In this document: in pieces, positions 45,260 through 53,092 of the stretch
Position numbering within the stretch: position 1 is the first letter of the stretch
How the letters are laid out: each line of letters begins with the position of its first letter
Assembly: GCA_965229525.1 (NCBI GenBank)
Contig: OZ245886.1
Span: 2,790,001 to 2,854,000, forward strand
Source of the DNA: HXMU1420-13 sp965229525
GTDB taxonomy: Bacteria > Bacteroidota > Rhodothermia > Balneolales > Balneolaceae
Direction: 5' to 3'
DNA: 64,000 nt
Translations under genes and position numbers: made by a program
The notes under the pieces: model-generated
Database searches by the model: none
What the model was told of the DNA's origin: nothing
Seen by the model: only the letters and a program-made list of their open reading frames with translations

Positions 45260-46700
45260 AGTCCAGGGCTGTAAGCATTGGTATAAATTTCATGTTCGTT
45301 TCTTCCCATTCTTTTTGGGGATCCGAATCCTGAACGATACCACATCCTGCAAAAAAGCGCACCTGATTCTCCATTATTAGTCCACTTCTTATAGCCACCG
45401 CAAACTCACCATTTCCACTGGTATTTATCCAGCCTACTGGTGCTGCGTACCAACCTCTGTCGAAATCTTCATGCTGTTGAATAAATTTCACAGCCTCTGT
45501 ACGAGGATATCCTCCTACAGCTGGGGTTGGATGCAAATTCTTCAATACTTCAGTCCTGGAAACGCCTTCTCGAACGGTTGCTGTAATTGGAGTGTAAAGA
45601 TGCTGAACATTCGAAAGTTTTTTTACAGTTGGATGTTTTGGGTGTTTGATGCTTACAGAAAATGGCGCCAACTGTTGTTCAATTGCAGATAGCACAATTT
45701 CATGTTCATGTAATTCTTTACTGCTGCCTAGTAGGTTATTTTCTAGCATAACATCCTCTGAGGCCGTTTTACCTCTGGAGATGCTTCCTGCAAGGCCTTC
45801 CGTAAGAATGTACTTCGACTGAAATGAAGCCAATCGTTCTGGTGTGCACCCAATGAAACTTGAACGTTCGTTATGTCTGATCAAAAAACAATAACAATCC
45901 GGATATTGCCGCCGAAGTTTGTGAAGTATGTGTGTATCATTTACATGATTGGGTAAATCAATGATTAACTCTCTCGCTAATACAACTTTATCAAAATGAC
46001 CTTCATCTATACATTTTTTTGCTCTATTTACAGTTTCTATCCAATGTATATGGTCGAATTCTGATTCATCATTTATTTTGATTGCAGCAGGTTCAGGATG
46101 ATTATTGGATTGATATTCATCAATATTACAAATTGGTTCAAGCTCTTTTAGGCAGCTATACAACCTATCTTTTACCTGTACGGTATCCTTGGTGCCTTTA
46201 ATGTCAGTAGTAAAAGTTAAAATGGTGCATTTACCTTCTCTTATGATCATCCATTTGGGTAGCGTAAATGAAGAAGCACCATAATTTTTCCAGTTTTTAG
46301 AATTGTTCTTATCAAAAAAGGAAAAGCCTCCAAAGAGATGCACTTCTGCATTCGGATGATTGATCGCCTTATAATGATGAACACTGTTTAGGAGTGATTT
46401 TCCCTGGGTGGATGAATCACGAAATCTAGAATCTCCATCGTTAACTAATCGGGTTAATTCCCCAGCTGCTGAAATAGAAAATTCAATGGATACTTTCTCC
46501 CAGTAATACTGGAAATCGTCTTTATTACTAACCTGTTCTAGTGCTGCAAGTGTATCAATAGAATCGATGGAAAACGAAATAGCTAAATAATCTTTCTTAT
46601 TGGCTAATGCATCAGAAATAACACGGTCAAGTTCAGATACAGCTATTTGTGCATGAAATGACTTTATCAGAAAGTTTTGATATGTAGAAATATTGTGCAT
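45246..46700 (-). CDS. menF: Isochorismate synthase MenF
   Basis: About 484 residues from ATG 46700 (MHNISTYQNF); an in-frame ATG at 46769 would add 23 residues. The C-terminal half is a chorismate-utilising domain: FDKVVLARELIIDLP, SSFIGCTPERLASFQ, ILTEGLAGSISRG, then SSKELHEHEIVLSAIE, VQHLYTPITATVREG, LHPTPAVGGYPRTEAV and GWYAAPVGWINTSGNGEFAVAIRSGLI. It starts the menFDHB operon, converting chorismate to isochorismate. menC, menE and menA are not in the window. Confidence 0.96.
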   Translation of the reverse strand: MHNISTYQNFLIKSFHAQIAVSELDRVISDALANKKDYLAISFSIDSIDTLAALEQVSNKDDFQYYWEKVSIEFSISAAGELTRLVNDGDSRFRDSSTQGKSLLNSVHHYKAINHPNAEVHLFGGFSFFDKNNSKNWKNYGASSFTLPKWMIIREGKCTILTFTTDIKGTKDTVQVKDRLYSCLKELEPICNIDEYQSNNHPEPAAIKINDESEFDHIHWIETVNRAKKCIDEGHFDKVVLARELIIDLPNHVNDTHILHKLRRQYPDCYCFLIRHNERSSFIGCTPERLASFQSKYILTEGLAGSISRGKTASEDVMLENNLLGSSKELHEHEIVLSAIEQQLAPFSVSIKHPKHPTVKKLSNVQHLYTPITATVREGVSRTEVLKNLHPTPAVGGYPRTEAVKFIQQHEDFDRGWYAAPVGWINTSGNGEFAVAIRSGLIMENQVRFFAGCGIVQDSDPQKEWEETNMKFIPMLTALDYAGS

Positions 46701-46781
46701 ACCGAATGTCTCGGTTTCAATTTTCAATCTAAATTGAAAATACGCACTTTTTTTGAAAAGAACAGCCAAAAAAGCTGGCAG

Positions 46782-47057
46782 TTATACAGCGTCGTCGGTT
46801 TGCCCAGTGTTAAAAGGATTCGTAATCCCTAAAGATGCTAAATCAAGATCAGCGAGTTCAAAAAGGTAATTCCAAGCGGTTTCGCTGGTACCATCTTCAT
46901 TCACCCAATTAGGATGACTTTGTTTTATCAATCCAACAACACGTTTAACATATGCCAGGCGTTCATCACCTTCAGGTAAGCGAGGGATCGCGGTTATCAT
47001 TAAGTCAAGATTGTAACCGCAATCGTAATCTTTTGGTTTTCTCTGTTCTATGAACAT
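46782..47057 (-). CDS. Short DUF4290-like protein
   Basis: About 91 residues from ATG 47057 (MFIEQRKPKDYDCGYN); a longer frame from 47120 looks less natural. The text DYDCGYNLDLMITAIPRLPEGDERLAYVKRVVGLI corresponds to the EYGRNIQKMVD...REERN block of DUF4290, and ETAWNYLFELADLDLASLGI to the following W-x-x-L block. It is shorter than usual, with little after this core. Function unknown. It is 81 bases before menF on the same strand. Confidence 0.7.
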   Translation of the reverse strand: MFIEQRKPKDYDCGYNLDLMITAIPRLPEGDERLAYVKRVVGLIKQSHPNWVNEDGTSETAWNYLFELADLDLASLGITNPFNTGQTDDAV

Positions 47058-47186
47058 AGGTATTTCATTGTTGTCTTGTGTATTACATAAACTACTATAA
47101 AAATCTCTTTTAGCACACAATATTTTCCTTTAAATAAGTTTATGTTAGTTGCTGAGAGTACACAACTATTTAATAACTATTTATCA

Positions 47187-48101
47187 ATGAATTCTAAGAA
47201 TATATCCAGATGTTCACTCCTTCTAATTTGTGTGCTAACCTTACAAACCTTTCAAGTTGGTTGTGATGACAGAACAATAGATCCATTTGAAGATAGGGTG
47301 GAGGTATTTTCTATATATGGTGCTCTTGATTTAGCAAATTCTACAAATAGTGTTCGGGTGAAACGAACATCTACATTTTTACTACAAGACTCAGCTGAAA
47401 TTGAGCCTTTTGAAGTACTTTTTACAGACTTGCAAAATAATTCAACTGTTGAATTGAACCCTGAAATTATAAATTTCAATGGGAATTATACTTTCAACTA
47501 TCCAATCGACTATCCTTTACAATCCGATTCCAGATATCAAATTGTTATGACTGATTCTGAAGGCCAACAGTCGAAAGTAATCGCCAGAATGCCAGGCGTT
47601 GCAGTTCCTTCTGTGGATACCCTTGGAATAAATAATTTTGGCCCTCTCTTTTTTGAGAATACTGAGTGTACCACCGAGCATGAATTTGTGTTTTCAAACG
47701 TGAAGGAGGGAGAACAAATTTTTATGTTCTCCGGGATAAAGCATAATGGTCAATTAAAATGGGCTAGAACCAGAACTGTTGATCGACCAACCAGGCTTGC
47801 GAATACAGATTCGTTAACTGCCCTTTTAAGTATTCGACATTTATTATTTGACCATTTTCCACTCAATGATGAACGATATGTTCATGTTAACCCCAGATTT
47901 TGGCCGGCTACTGTAGATTGTGATGAATTAGATAGCAATGAAATTTTGATTCGGTATTTTCATTTTTCGCCTGATTGGGAAGCTATAAATGGAGAAGATA
48001 TAAGTTCAGATTTCCTTTTTGATTCTGGAGTGGTCGAAAATGGTATCGGTTTCCTCGGTGGAATGTATACGGGTGAATACAGATATCACTTTTTGTTTTA
48101 G
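47187..48101 (+). CDS. DUF4249-like lipoprotein
   Basis: 305 residues from ATG 47187. Lipobox TFQVGC (Cys near 26); a longer frame from 47142 would push the signal peptide inward. The mature part begins VEVFSIYGALDLANSTNSVRVKRT and continues with strand-rich domains (SRYQIVMTDSEGQQSKVIARMPG), similar in layout to DUF4249 outer-membrane lipoproteins. It ends EYRYHFLF. No TonB receptor is adjacent, unlike many such genes. Confidence 0.65.
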   Translation: MNSKNISRCSLLLICVLTLQTFQVGCDDRTIDPFEDRVEVFSIYGALDLANSTNSVRVKRTSTFLLQDSAEIEPFEVLFTDLQNNSTVELNPEIINFNGNYTFNYPIDYPLQSDSRYQIVMTDSEGQQSKVIARMPGVAVPSVDTLGINNFGPLFFENTECTTEHEFVFSNVKEGEQIFMFSGIKHNGQLKWARTRTVDRPTRLANTDSLTALLSIRHLLFDHFPLNDERYVHVNPRFWPATVDCDELDSNEILIRYFHFSPDWEAINGEDISSDFLFDSGVVENGIGFLGGMYTGEYRYHFLF

Positions 48102-48214
48102 AAATGGCTTTTTCTCGACACGACTAATTTAAGCGCATAACCAATCGTGTTCCTCGGTGAATTATTTCTTAGTTTTGGTAGTCTTATCAATCAACCAATC
48201 ACAATAAAGAATTA

Positions 48215-49198
48215 ATGTACCTGAACTCCATAACAGAGGCTATTGGTAATACTCCATTAGTAAAGCTTCAGAAAGTAAGTAGTGAAACCGATGGAACAGT
48301 TTTAGTTAAAGTTGAATATTTCAATCCTGGAAATTCGATAAAAGACAGAATCGCCATTAAAATGATTGAAGATGCGGAAGCCAAAGGGTTATTAAAGCCG
48401 GGCGGTACTATCGTTGAAGGAACATCTGGCAATACTGGTATGGGGCTCGCCCTTGTTGCAATTGCTAAAGGCTATAAATGCATATTCACTACAACCGACA
48501 AACAGAGTCAGAGTAAAGTTGATATCTTAAAAGCGATGGGGGCAGAAGTAATTGTTTGTCCAACAAATGTAGAGCCAGAAGATCCAAGAAGTTATTATTC
48601 GGTTGCAGCTCGGCTTGCTGAAGAAACAGAGAACTGTTACTACCCAAATCAGTATGACAATAAATCAAATCTAGTTGCTCATTATGAGACGACTGGTCCG
48701 GAGATTTGGCAACAAACCGAGGGGAAAATTACGCACTATGTTGCAGGTATGGGGACGGGAGGTACTATATCAGGAGTAGGTAAATATTTGAAAGAGAAGA
48801 ATCCTGATATTAAAGTTATAGGAATTGATTCGGTTGGATCTGTTTATAAAAAGTACTTCGATACAGGTGAGTTTGATAAGAACGAAATCAAACCATATAT
48901 GACAGAAGGAATAGGTGAGGATATTATCCCTGGAACCATTGAATTTGAATATATCGACCATGTTCTTCAGGTTGATGATAAAAAGTCTGCATTAGAAACC
49001 CGCGCTCTGGCAAGCGATGAGGGTTTATTCATCGGCTGGAGTTGTGGCGCAGCAGTTGCTGGAGCAAAGAAATTCATAAAAGAAAACCCACTGAATGAGG
49101 ATGACGTAATGGTTATTATTCTTCCAGATAGTGGCACTCGTTACATTGGCAAAGTCTATAACGACGAGTGGATGAAGAAACAAGGATTTAAAGATTAA
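48215..49198 (+). CDS. PLP-dependent cystathionine beta-synthase / cysteine synthase family enzyme
   Basis: 327 residues, fold type II PLP enzyme. PLP lysine Lys43 in FNPGNSIKDRIAIKM, substrate loop EGTSGNTGMGLALVA, phosphate-binding GMGTGGTISGVGKYLK, and C-terminal PDSGTRYIGKVYNDEWM. The last motif and NPG-N-S-I-K-D-R resemble cystathionine beta-synthase more than CysK, but there is no C-terminal CBS-pair domain. So it makes cystathionine from serine (or O-acetylserine) and homocysteine, or cysteine from sulfide; sequence alone does not decide. DUF3467 gene follows after seven bases. Confidence 0.85.
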   Translation: MYLNSITEAIGNTPLVKLQKVSSETDGTVLVKVEYFNPGNSIKDRIAIKMIEDAEAKGLLKPGGTIVEGTSGNTGMGLALVAIAKGYKCIFTTTDKQSQSKVDILKAMGAEVIVCPTNVEPEDPRSYYSVAARLAEETENCYYPNQYDNKSNLVAHYETTGPEIWQQTEGKITHYVAGMGTGGTISGVGKYLKEKNPDIKVIGIDSVGSVYKKYFDTGEFDKNEIKPYMTEGIGEDIIPGTIEFEYIDHVLQVDDKKSALETRALASDEGLFIGWSCGAAVAGAKKFIKENPLNEDDVMVIILPDSGTRYIGKVYNDEWMKKQGFKD

Positions 49199-49205
49199 GG
49201 AGATT

Positions 49206-49523
49206 ATGGCTGAAAACAATCAAACTGCAAAAACTGGAAAAATGGAAATTGAGCTTCCTCAGGAGGAGGCTTCCGGGACATACTCAAATTTGGTGATGAT
49301 CACTCACTCGCCATCAGAATTTATTCTTGATTTTATAGCCGTTATGCCGGGTGTACCTAAAGCGAAAGTAGCCAAACGAATGGTTCTAACGCCCGATCAT
49401 GCAAAAAGATTGGCTGCTGCTCTAACCGATAATGTAAAACGATATGAGGAAGAGCATGGTGTTATTAATACACGAGAAAGGGTAGAAATACCGATGTATC
49501 GAGGTCCACAAGCCCAGGCTTAA
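49206..49523 (+). CDS. DUF3467 protein
   Basis: 105 residues matching DUF3467 over nearly all its length: GTYSNLVMITHSPSEFILDF, MPGVPKAKVAKRMVLTPDHA, KRLAAALTDNVKRYEEEHG. Widely conserved in Bacteroidota and other bacteria, function unknown. Seven bases after the PLP enzyme gene, so co-transcribed. Confidence 0.9.
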   Translation: MAENNQTAKTGKMEIELPQEEASGTYSNLVMITHSPSEFILDFIAVMPGVPKAKVAKRMVLTPDHAKRLAAALTDNVKRYEEEHGVINTRERVEIPMYRGPQAQA

Positions 49524-49821
49524 TTCCAATCATTTCTCCAGCTACACAGCAGTCAAGTTTGTAGTAAAAATCATGAGACCAGCGGTTTTACTACTTGCAT
49601 AAAGTGCTTGATGGTTAGGATTTGGTGAGTTTAAAGCCGTAAATAAAGTAAATGGCTTGTAACGGTAGTCTGAAGGCGACTTCCTATATTAAAACATTTT
49701 AGTCACCAGCTTAAAATTCAAGTCGTAGCTACAACAAATAATGTATGCTATGAGCGTAATACGAGGTTGTGCGTATACTTTCATCAATTCTAATTGGTGT
49801 ATGTTTACATTACTGCTCAAT
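49524..49821. other. Non-coding spacer with one perfect inverted repeat
   Basis: 298 bases with no convincing gene. GTAGTAAAA at 49561-49569 pairs exactly with TTTTACTAC at 49586-49594 (16-base loop), a possible terminator for the DUF3467 operon. The rest is unexplained and begins a loosely packed accessory patch. Confidence 0.5.
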
Positions 49822-50343
49822 TCATGTGTGCAAATTCTTTGAGAAAACGATGTTTTCATATCCTGTTCCATTCACAACAAAAGTCGATTTTTTAACTTTC
49901 TCATACCCATTTTTTTGATAAAAGCTTATTGCTCTTTTGTTTTCTTTATAAACCGAAAGCCACATGGTATGATATTTTAATTCGATGGCTTTGTCTTCAA
50001 GAAAGGTTAAAAACTGTTGCCCTATTTTAAGTTGAATAAAATCGTTTAAAATATAAATTCTTTCCAATTGGCAGCTTTGCTTTGATGCAATATTATTGTG
50101 AGATGAATTCAATTGCAGTTTTGCATAACCAACAGGCAATTGGTCGGCATAGATGATATAGAATAAATTTTCAGAGTTTTTTAAATCTCGATTCGTTTTG
50201 TTAACTGAAAAAGCAGTCTCAAGATATTTCCTCAAATCATCTTTATCGGAAATGAAATGACCATGAGACTCATTGTACGTTAAGGTTCCAAGTAATGACA
50301 ATACTTCTGAATGTTCCTTATTGGCTTGTTTTATGGTGATCAT
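49822..50343 (-). CDS. GNAT N-acetyltransferase
   Basis: 173 residues. GNAT elements: MITIKQANKEHSEVL at the start, VGYAKLQLNSS (strand 3), LERIYILNDFIQLKIGQQFLTFLEDKAI as motif A with an acetyl-CoA loop QLKIGQ, and LSVYKENKRAISFYQKNGYEKV as motif B. No substrate can be named. It overlaps the upstream small membrane protein gene by 26 bases. Confidence 0.85.
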   Translation of the reverse strand: MITIKQANKEHSEVLSLLGTLTYNESHGHFISDKDDLRKYLETAFSVNKTNRDLKNSENLFYIIYADQLPVGYAKLQLNSSHNNIASKQSCQLERIYILNDFIQLKIGQQFLTFLEDKAIELKYHTMWLSVYKENKRAISFYQKNGYEKVKKSTFVVNGTGYENIVFSKNLHT

Positions 50344-50566
50344 TTTTTACTGGGTTTAAGTTTTTTAAGCGATATATGTGCAGCCCTACAGCTATAGAAC
50401 AACCAATAATTATGGGGTAAGCAACCAATAAAATTCCATAGAAGATATATATGACGTTTGCTAATGCAGAAATCAAACGAAGTTTATATTCTCCCTTTAC
50501 AGACATAGAATACAAGTTGATTATCAGCGCGATATATCCAATGGTGTCTATTGTTATGCTATTCAT
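50318..50566 (-). CDS. Small three-TM protein (YgjV/SemiSWEET-like)
   Basis: About 82 residues from ATG 50566 (MNSITIDTIGYIAL); a frame from 50614 is longer. Three helices at about 5-22, 27-52 and 55-75 with SVKGEYKLRLISALANVIYIFYG between, a layout like the YgjV family or half-SWEET transporters. Assignment is tentative. It is divergent from the HxlR gene, a frequent arrangement for HxlR targets. Confidence 0.6.
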   Translation of the reverse strand: MNSITIDTIGYIALIINLYSMSVKGEYKLRLISALANVIYIFYGILLVAYPIIIGCSIAVGLHIYRLKNLNPVKNDHHKTSQ

Positions 50567-50633
50567 TTCTTTACTGTAATTTTTACAGTACCAATATATT
50601 TTTAGTACATTCACCTAGCAATAACTGTTAAAC

Positions 50634-50644
50634 TAGACAGTCTA
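50634..50644. promoter_or_regulatory. Candidate HxlR operator
   Basis: TAGACAGTCTA is an 11-base perfect palindrome (odd centre), 12 bases before the HxlR ATG and within the divergent promoter region. Likely autoregulatory site; inference only. Confidence 0.4.
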
Positions 50645-50655
50645 AATTTTTATCC

Positions 50656-51030
50656 ATGATAATTGAAGGAAAGCACAAAGCGTATAAAATAGATGGTAAT
50701 ATTTATCACTGTGGCACAAGCCTGGCAATGAATTTTATTGGAGGTAAGTGGAAATGCGTTATCCTATGGTTTTTGAGAAAAGGGTCATTGCGCTTTTCGG
50801 AATTGAATCGATTAACACCATACATCACCGAGAAAATGTTGAGTATTCAGTTAAAAGCATTGCAAGAGGATGGTCTGATAGAAAGAAAAAGTTATGGTAA
50901 TAAAGCTCCTTTTCGTGTTCATTACAGTTTGACGAAATTTGGTGAAACTTTGATTCCTGTAATTGAAGTCATAACCCGATGGGGAATAGAACTCGCAACC
51001 CAAAAAGGGGAAATAGTGGATGTTGAGTGA
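50656..51030 (+). CDS. HxlR-family transcriptional regulator
   Basis: 124 residues. Winged HTH of HxlR type: GGKWKCVILWFLRKGSLRFSELNRL, ITEKMLSIQLKALQEDGLIERKSYG, and VHYSLTKFGETLIPVIEVITRWG. Cys19 and Cys34 lie near the sites used by redox- or aldehyde-sensing relatives, so it may sense electrophiles. It is divergent from the YgjV-like/GNAT pair. Confidence 0.93.
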   Translation: MIIEGKHKAYKIDGNIYHCGTSLAMNFIGGKWKCVILWFLRKGSLRFSELNRLTPYITEKMLSIQLKALQEDGLIERKSYGNKAPFRVHYSLTKFGETLIPVIEVITRWGIELATQKGEIVDVE

Positions 51031-51201
51031 GTTTGGTTAGTTTTCACATTTTGGTAATGAAGAGTAAAGCGACTTCATTTAAACAGTCTAGTCATTGATT
51101 CTACAACTAAACTCAGCCATTATATAAATGCCTCTAACCGGTAAAGCGCTAAACCATAAGGTATGTAGAGCATTGTTTGGGTAGGCTTTTATGTCCGACT
51201 T

Positions 51202-51654
51202 TCATATTCCATAAACTTTTTTTGCGCTCTCGATTTGTTCTTTTTCGGTTGTTTCAGGATATAGTAAATATTTTGGTGCTATTATTCGTTTTGCCTGTCC
51301 AACTGTAATTTTTGTTATGGTTGTAAAGGGAAATTTTCCGCCAGTCATTTTGGTCAATATTTTTTCCATCTCCTCAAATTCTGAATTAGTTTTTCCAATT
51401 ATTTCAGCTTTCCCTTTTACCTGAAATCCTTTTTGTACCAAAATATCTATAAAGCTCACACAAACAGTATTATTTCGTTTGATATTCCGAATGGATTGCG
51501 GTGAGGCGATATTTGCTATGATTATTTTATCCGATTCGTAATAGTTGAATATTTCTTTTGGGGAAACATTCGGTACGTTTTCAGACGATACTGTTGCCAG
51601 CCAGCAAAGAACGCTCTTGTTTATATATTCCTTGATTTCTGTTGTCAGTTCCAT
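51202..51654 (-). CDS. Pyridoxamine 5'-phosphate oxidase-like flavin protein
   Basis: About 150 residues from ATG 51654 (MELTTEIKEYI). FMN-binding split barrel: LCWLATVSSENVPNVSPKEIF, DKIIIANIASPQSIRNIKRNNTVCVSFID and KGFQVKGKAEII. Proteins of this type bind FMN, F420 or haem and are often of unknown substrate. Stands alone in the accessory patch. Confidence 0.85.
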   Translation of the reverse strand: MELTTEIKEYINKSVLCWLATVSSENVPNVSPKEIFNYYESDKIIIANIASPQSIRNIKRNNTVCVSFIDILVQKGFQVKGKAEIIGKTNSEFEEMEKILTKMTGGKFPFTTITKITVGQAKRIIAPKYLLYPETTEKEQIESAKKVYGI

Positions 51655-52009
51655 TATTTCAGGCCTACGCACTTGGGAGATATGGAGTGCAGCGAATTCT
51701 TCTCCAACAATAGAGTAAAGCGAATTCTACTTACTTTTCAATAAATCAGGTTTAAGTTTTATTCATTATATCCTAATGATCCTTTAGAGTAAAGTGAACA
51801 ATACAGATTCGTAGGTAAATTTTCTGATTCATCTTATCAAGGCTCTATGAAAAGCATGGAAGCAGTGATAATTTTTTTGGAACTACAAGAAGTTTTAAGT
51901 TTTGGTTTAAAACGGCTCGAATAGAACGCAGTTGACTCCCATTAAACGCTATAAAGGTATTTCTCTAGGTTCGAAGCTCACTAAAAGAACCTTAAGTAGA
52001 TAAAGCTCG
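51655..52009. other. Non-coding spacer with degenerate direct repeats
   Basis: About 355 bases without a gene. AGAGTAAAG-C/T-GA occurs at 51712 and 51786, and also at 51061 in the spacer before the PPOX gene. A short inverted repeat AGGTTC/GAACCT lies at 51967-51992, just past the lptG stop. No RNA gene recognised. Confidence 0.5.
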
Positions 52010-53092
52010 TTACTTCTTTGCTGTAATCAATAAAATGACACCAATTACAAAAAAAGTGATATGAGGAATGGTTGCAGCCATTTCGGGAGATATAGTACCG
52101 TAATAACCAAAAGGTTCGGCTATTTTCATAAATGCTAAATAGAGAAAACTAATAGCTAATCCCACGGCTAGATAGATTCCTCGACCTCCACGCCGCCTAA
52201 CAGAGGCTACAGCAAATCCTATGATTATTACAACAATTATCGAAACAGGATAAGCTAATCTTCCAAAATATTGCACTTTAGGTATGTTCACACCACCAGC
52301 TCCACTTCTTATAATGGAAGCGATATAATCCTGTGCTTCAACATAGGATAACTGATAAATATCGGAAGTTGAACGTGATAAATCTTGCGGAAAAATTACC
52401 AGTGTAGTGTCTTTTCCTGAAAATTTCGTTTCAACAAAACCTGAATCGGTATAAACTCGCTCTGTAACTGAGGTAAGAACCCAGTGATTTTCAACCCTAT
52501 TCCAACTCATGCTAGTCGCTTGTGTCGTTTTTTTGAGCTTTAGACTATCATAATCGATGAAGCGAACTCGATAAGCGGTAAGTTGAGCTTCATCAAAATA
52601 ATTGACTTCTAAAATACTACTTGAGGATAACTCCCGGTATATATCACTGCGATCAATTCGCTCGTTTTTTGATCGAATAAACTCATCTTCAAAGGCGATT
52701 CTAGTTTTATTCGATTTTGGGATGATACTCGAATCCAAATAGCTGATACTCACAGCCGCAATAACAGCAAATGCCAGATAGGGCATCAGTAGTCGATATA
52801 AACTTACACCTGCGGCTTTAAAAGCTGTAATTTCTAAACGTTCAGATAATTGACCTGTTAAAAATAAACAAGCTGAGAAAATTGCAACGGGTATAACCAA
52901 ACGAATCATCTCCGGGATATATGGCAAATAGTAACTAAGCCATATTTCATTGAAAGTTGCCCCACGATCTGTAAAATCATCACTGTTTTCTGAAAAATCG
53001 ATCATTATGAAAATGAATATGAAAATCAGCAGCACGAATGCAGTGATGATCATTAACCTTAGAAATACATATTTATCAAAATGCTTAAGCAC
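52010..53092 (-). CDS. LptF/LptG-family LPS export permease (second)
   Basis: 360 residues of the YjgP/YjgQ family. Six TM segments: an N-terminal group of three (KYVFLRLMIITAFVLLIFIF near 8-28, about 58-80 and 100-120), a periplasmic jellyroll (about 125-280) and three C-terminal helices. ERLEITAFKAAGVSLYRLL is the coupling helix contacting LptB. It helps LPS leave the inner membrane. It overlaps the other permease gene by eight bases. Which of LptF or LptG it is cannot be fixed by sequence alone. Confidence 0.88.
   Translation of the reverse strand: MLKHFDKYVFLRLMIITAFVLLIFIFIFIMIDFSENSDDFTDRGATFNEIWLSYYLPYIPEMIRLVIPVAIFSACLFLTGQLSERLEITAFKAAGVSLYRLLMPYLAFAVIAAVSISYLDSSIIPKSNKTRIAFEDEFIRSKNERIDRSDIYRELSSSSILEVNYFDEAQLTAYRVRFIDYDSLKLKKTTQATSMSWNRVENHWVLTSVTERVYTDSGFVETKFSGKDTTLVIFPQDLSRSTSDIYQLSYVEAQDYIASIIRSGAGGVNIPKVQYFGRLAYPVSIIVVIIIGFAVASVRRRGGRGIYLAVGLAISFLYLAFMKIAEPFGYYGTISPEMAATIPHITFFVIGVILLITAKK

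Noticed and set aside
49689..49871. 60-codon minus-strand frame in the spacer
   Set aside because: It overlaps the GNAT gene end in another frame and has no signal, domain or start-site support.
51960..51992. tRNA-like T-arm (GGTTCGAAGCTC)
   Set aside because: No acceptor stem, D-arm or anticodon arm could be fitted around it.
49524..52009. Integron with attC sites
   Set aside because: Gene content is cassette-like, but I could not find paired RYYYAAC/GTTRRRY cores with a foldable attC, nor an integrase.
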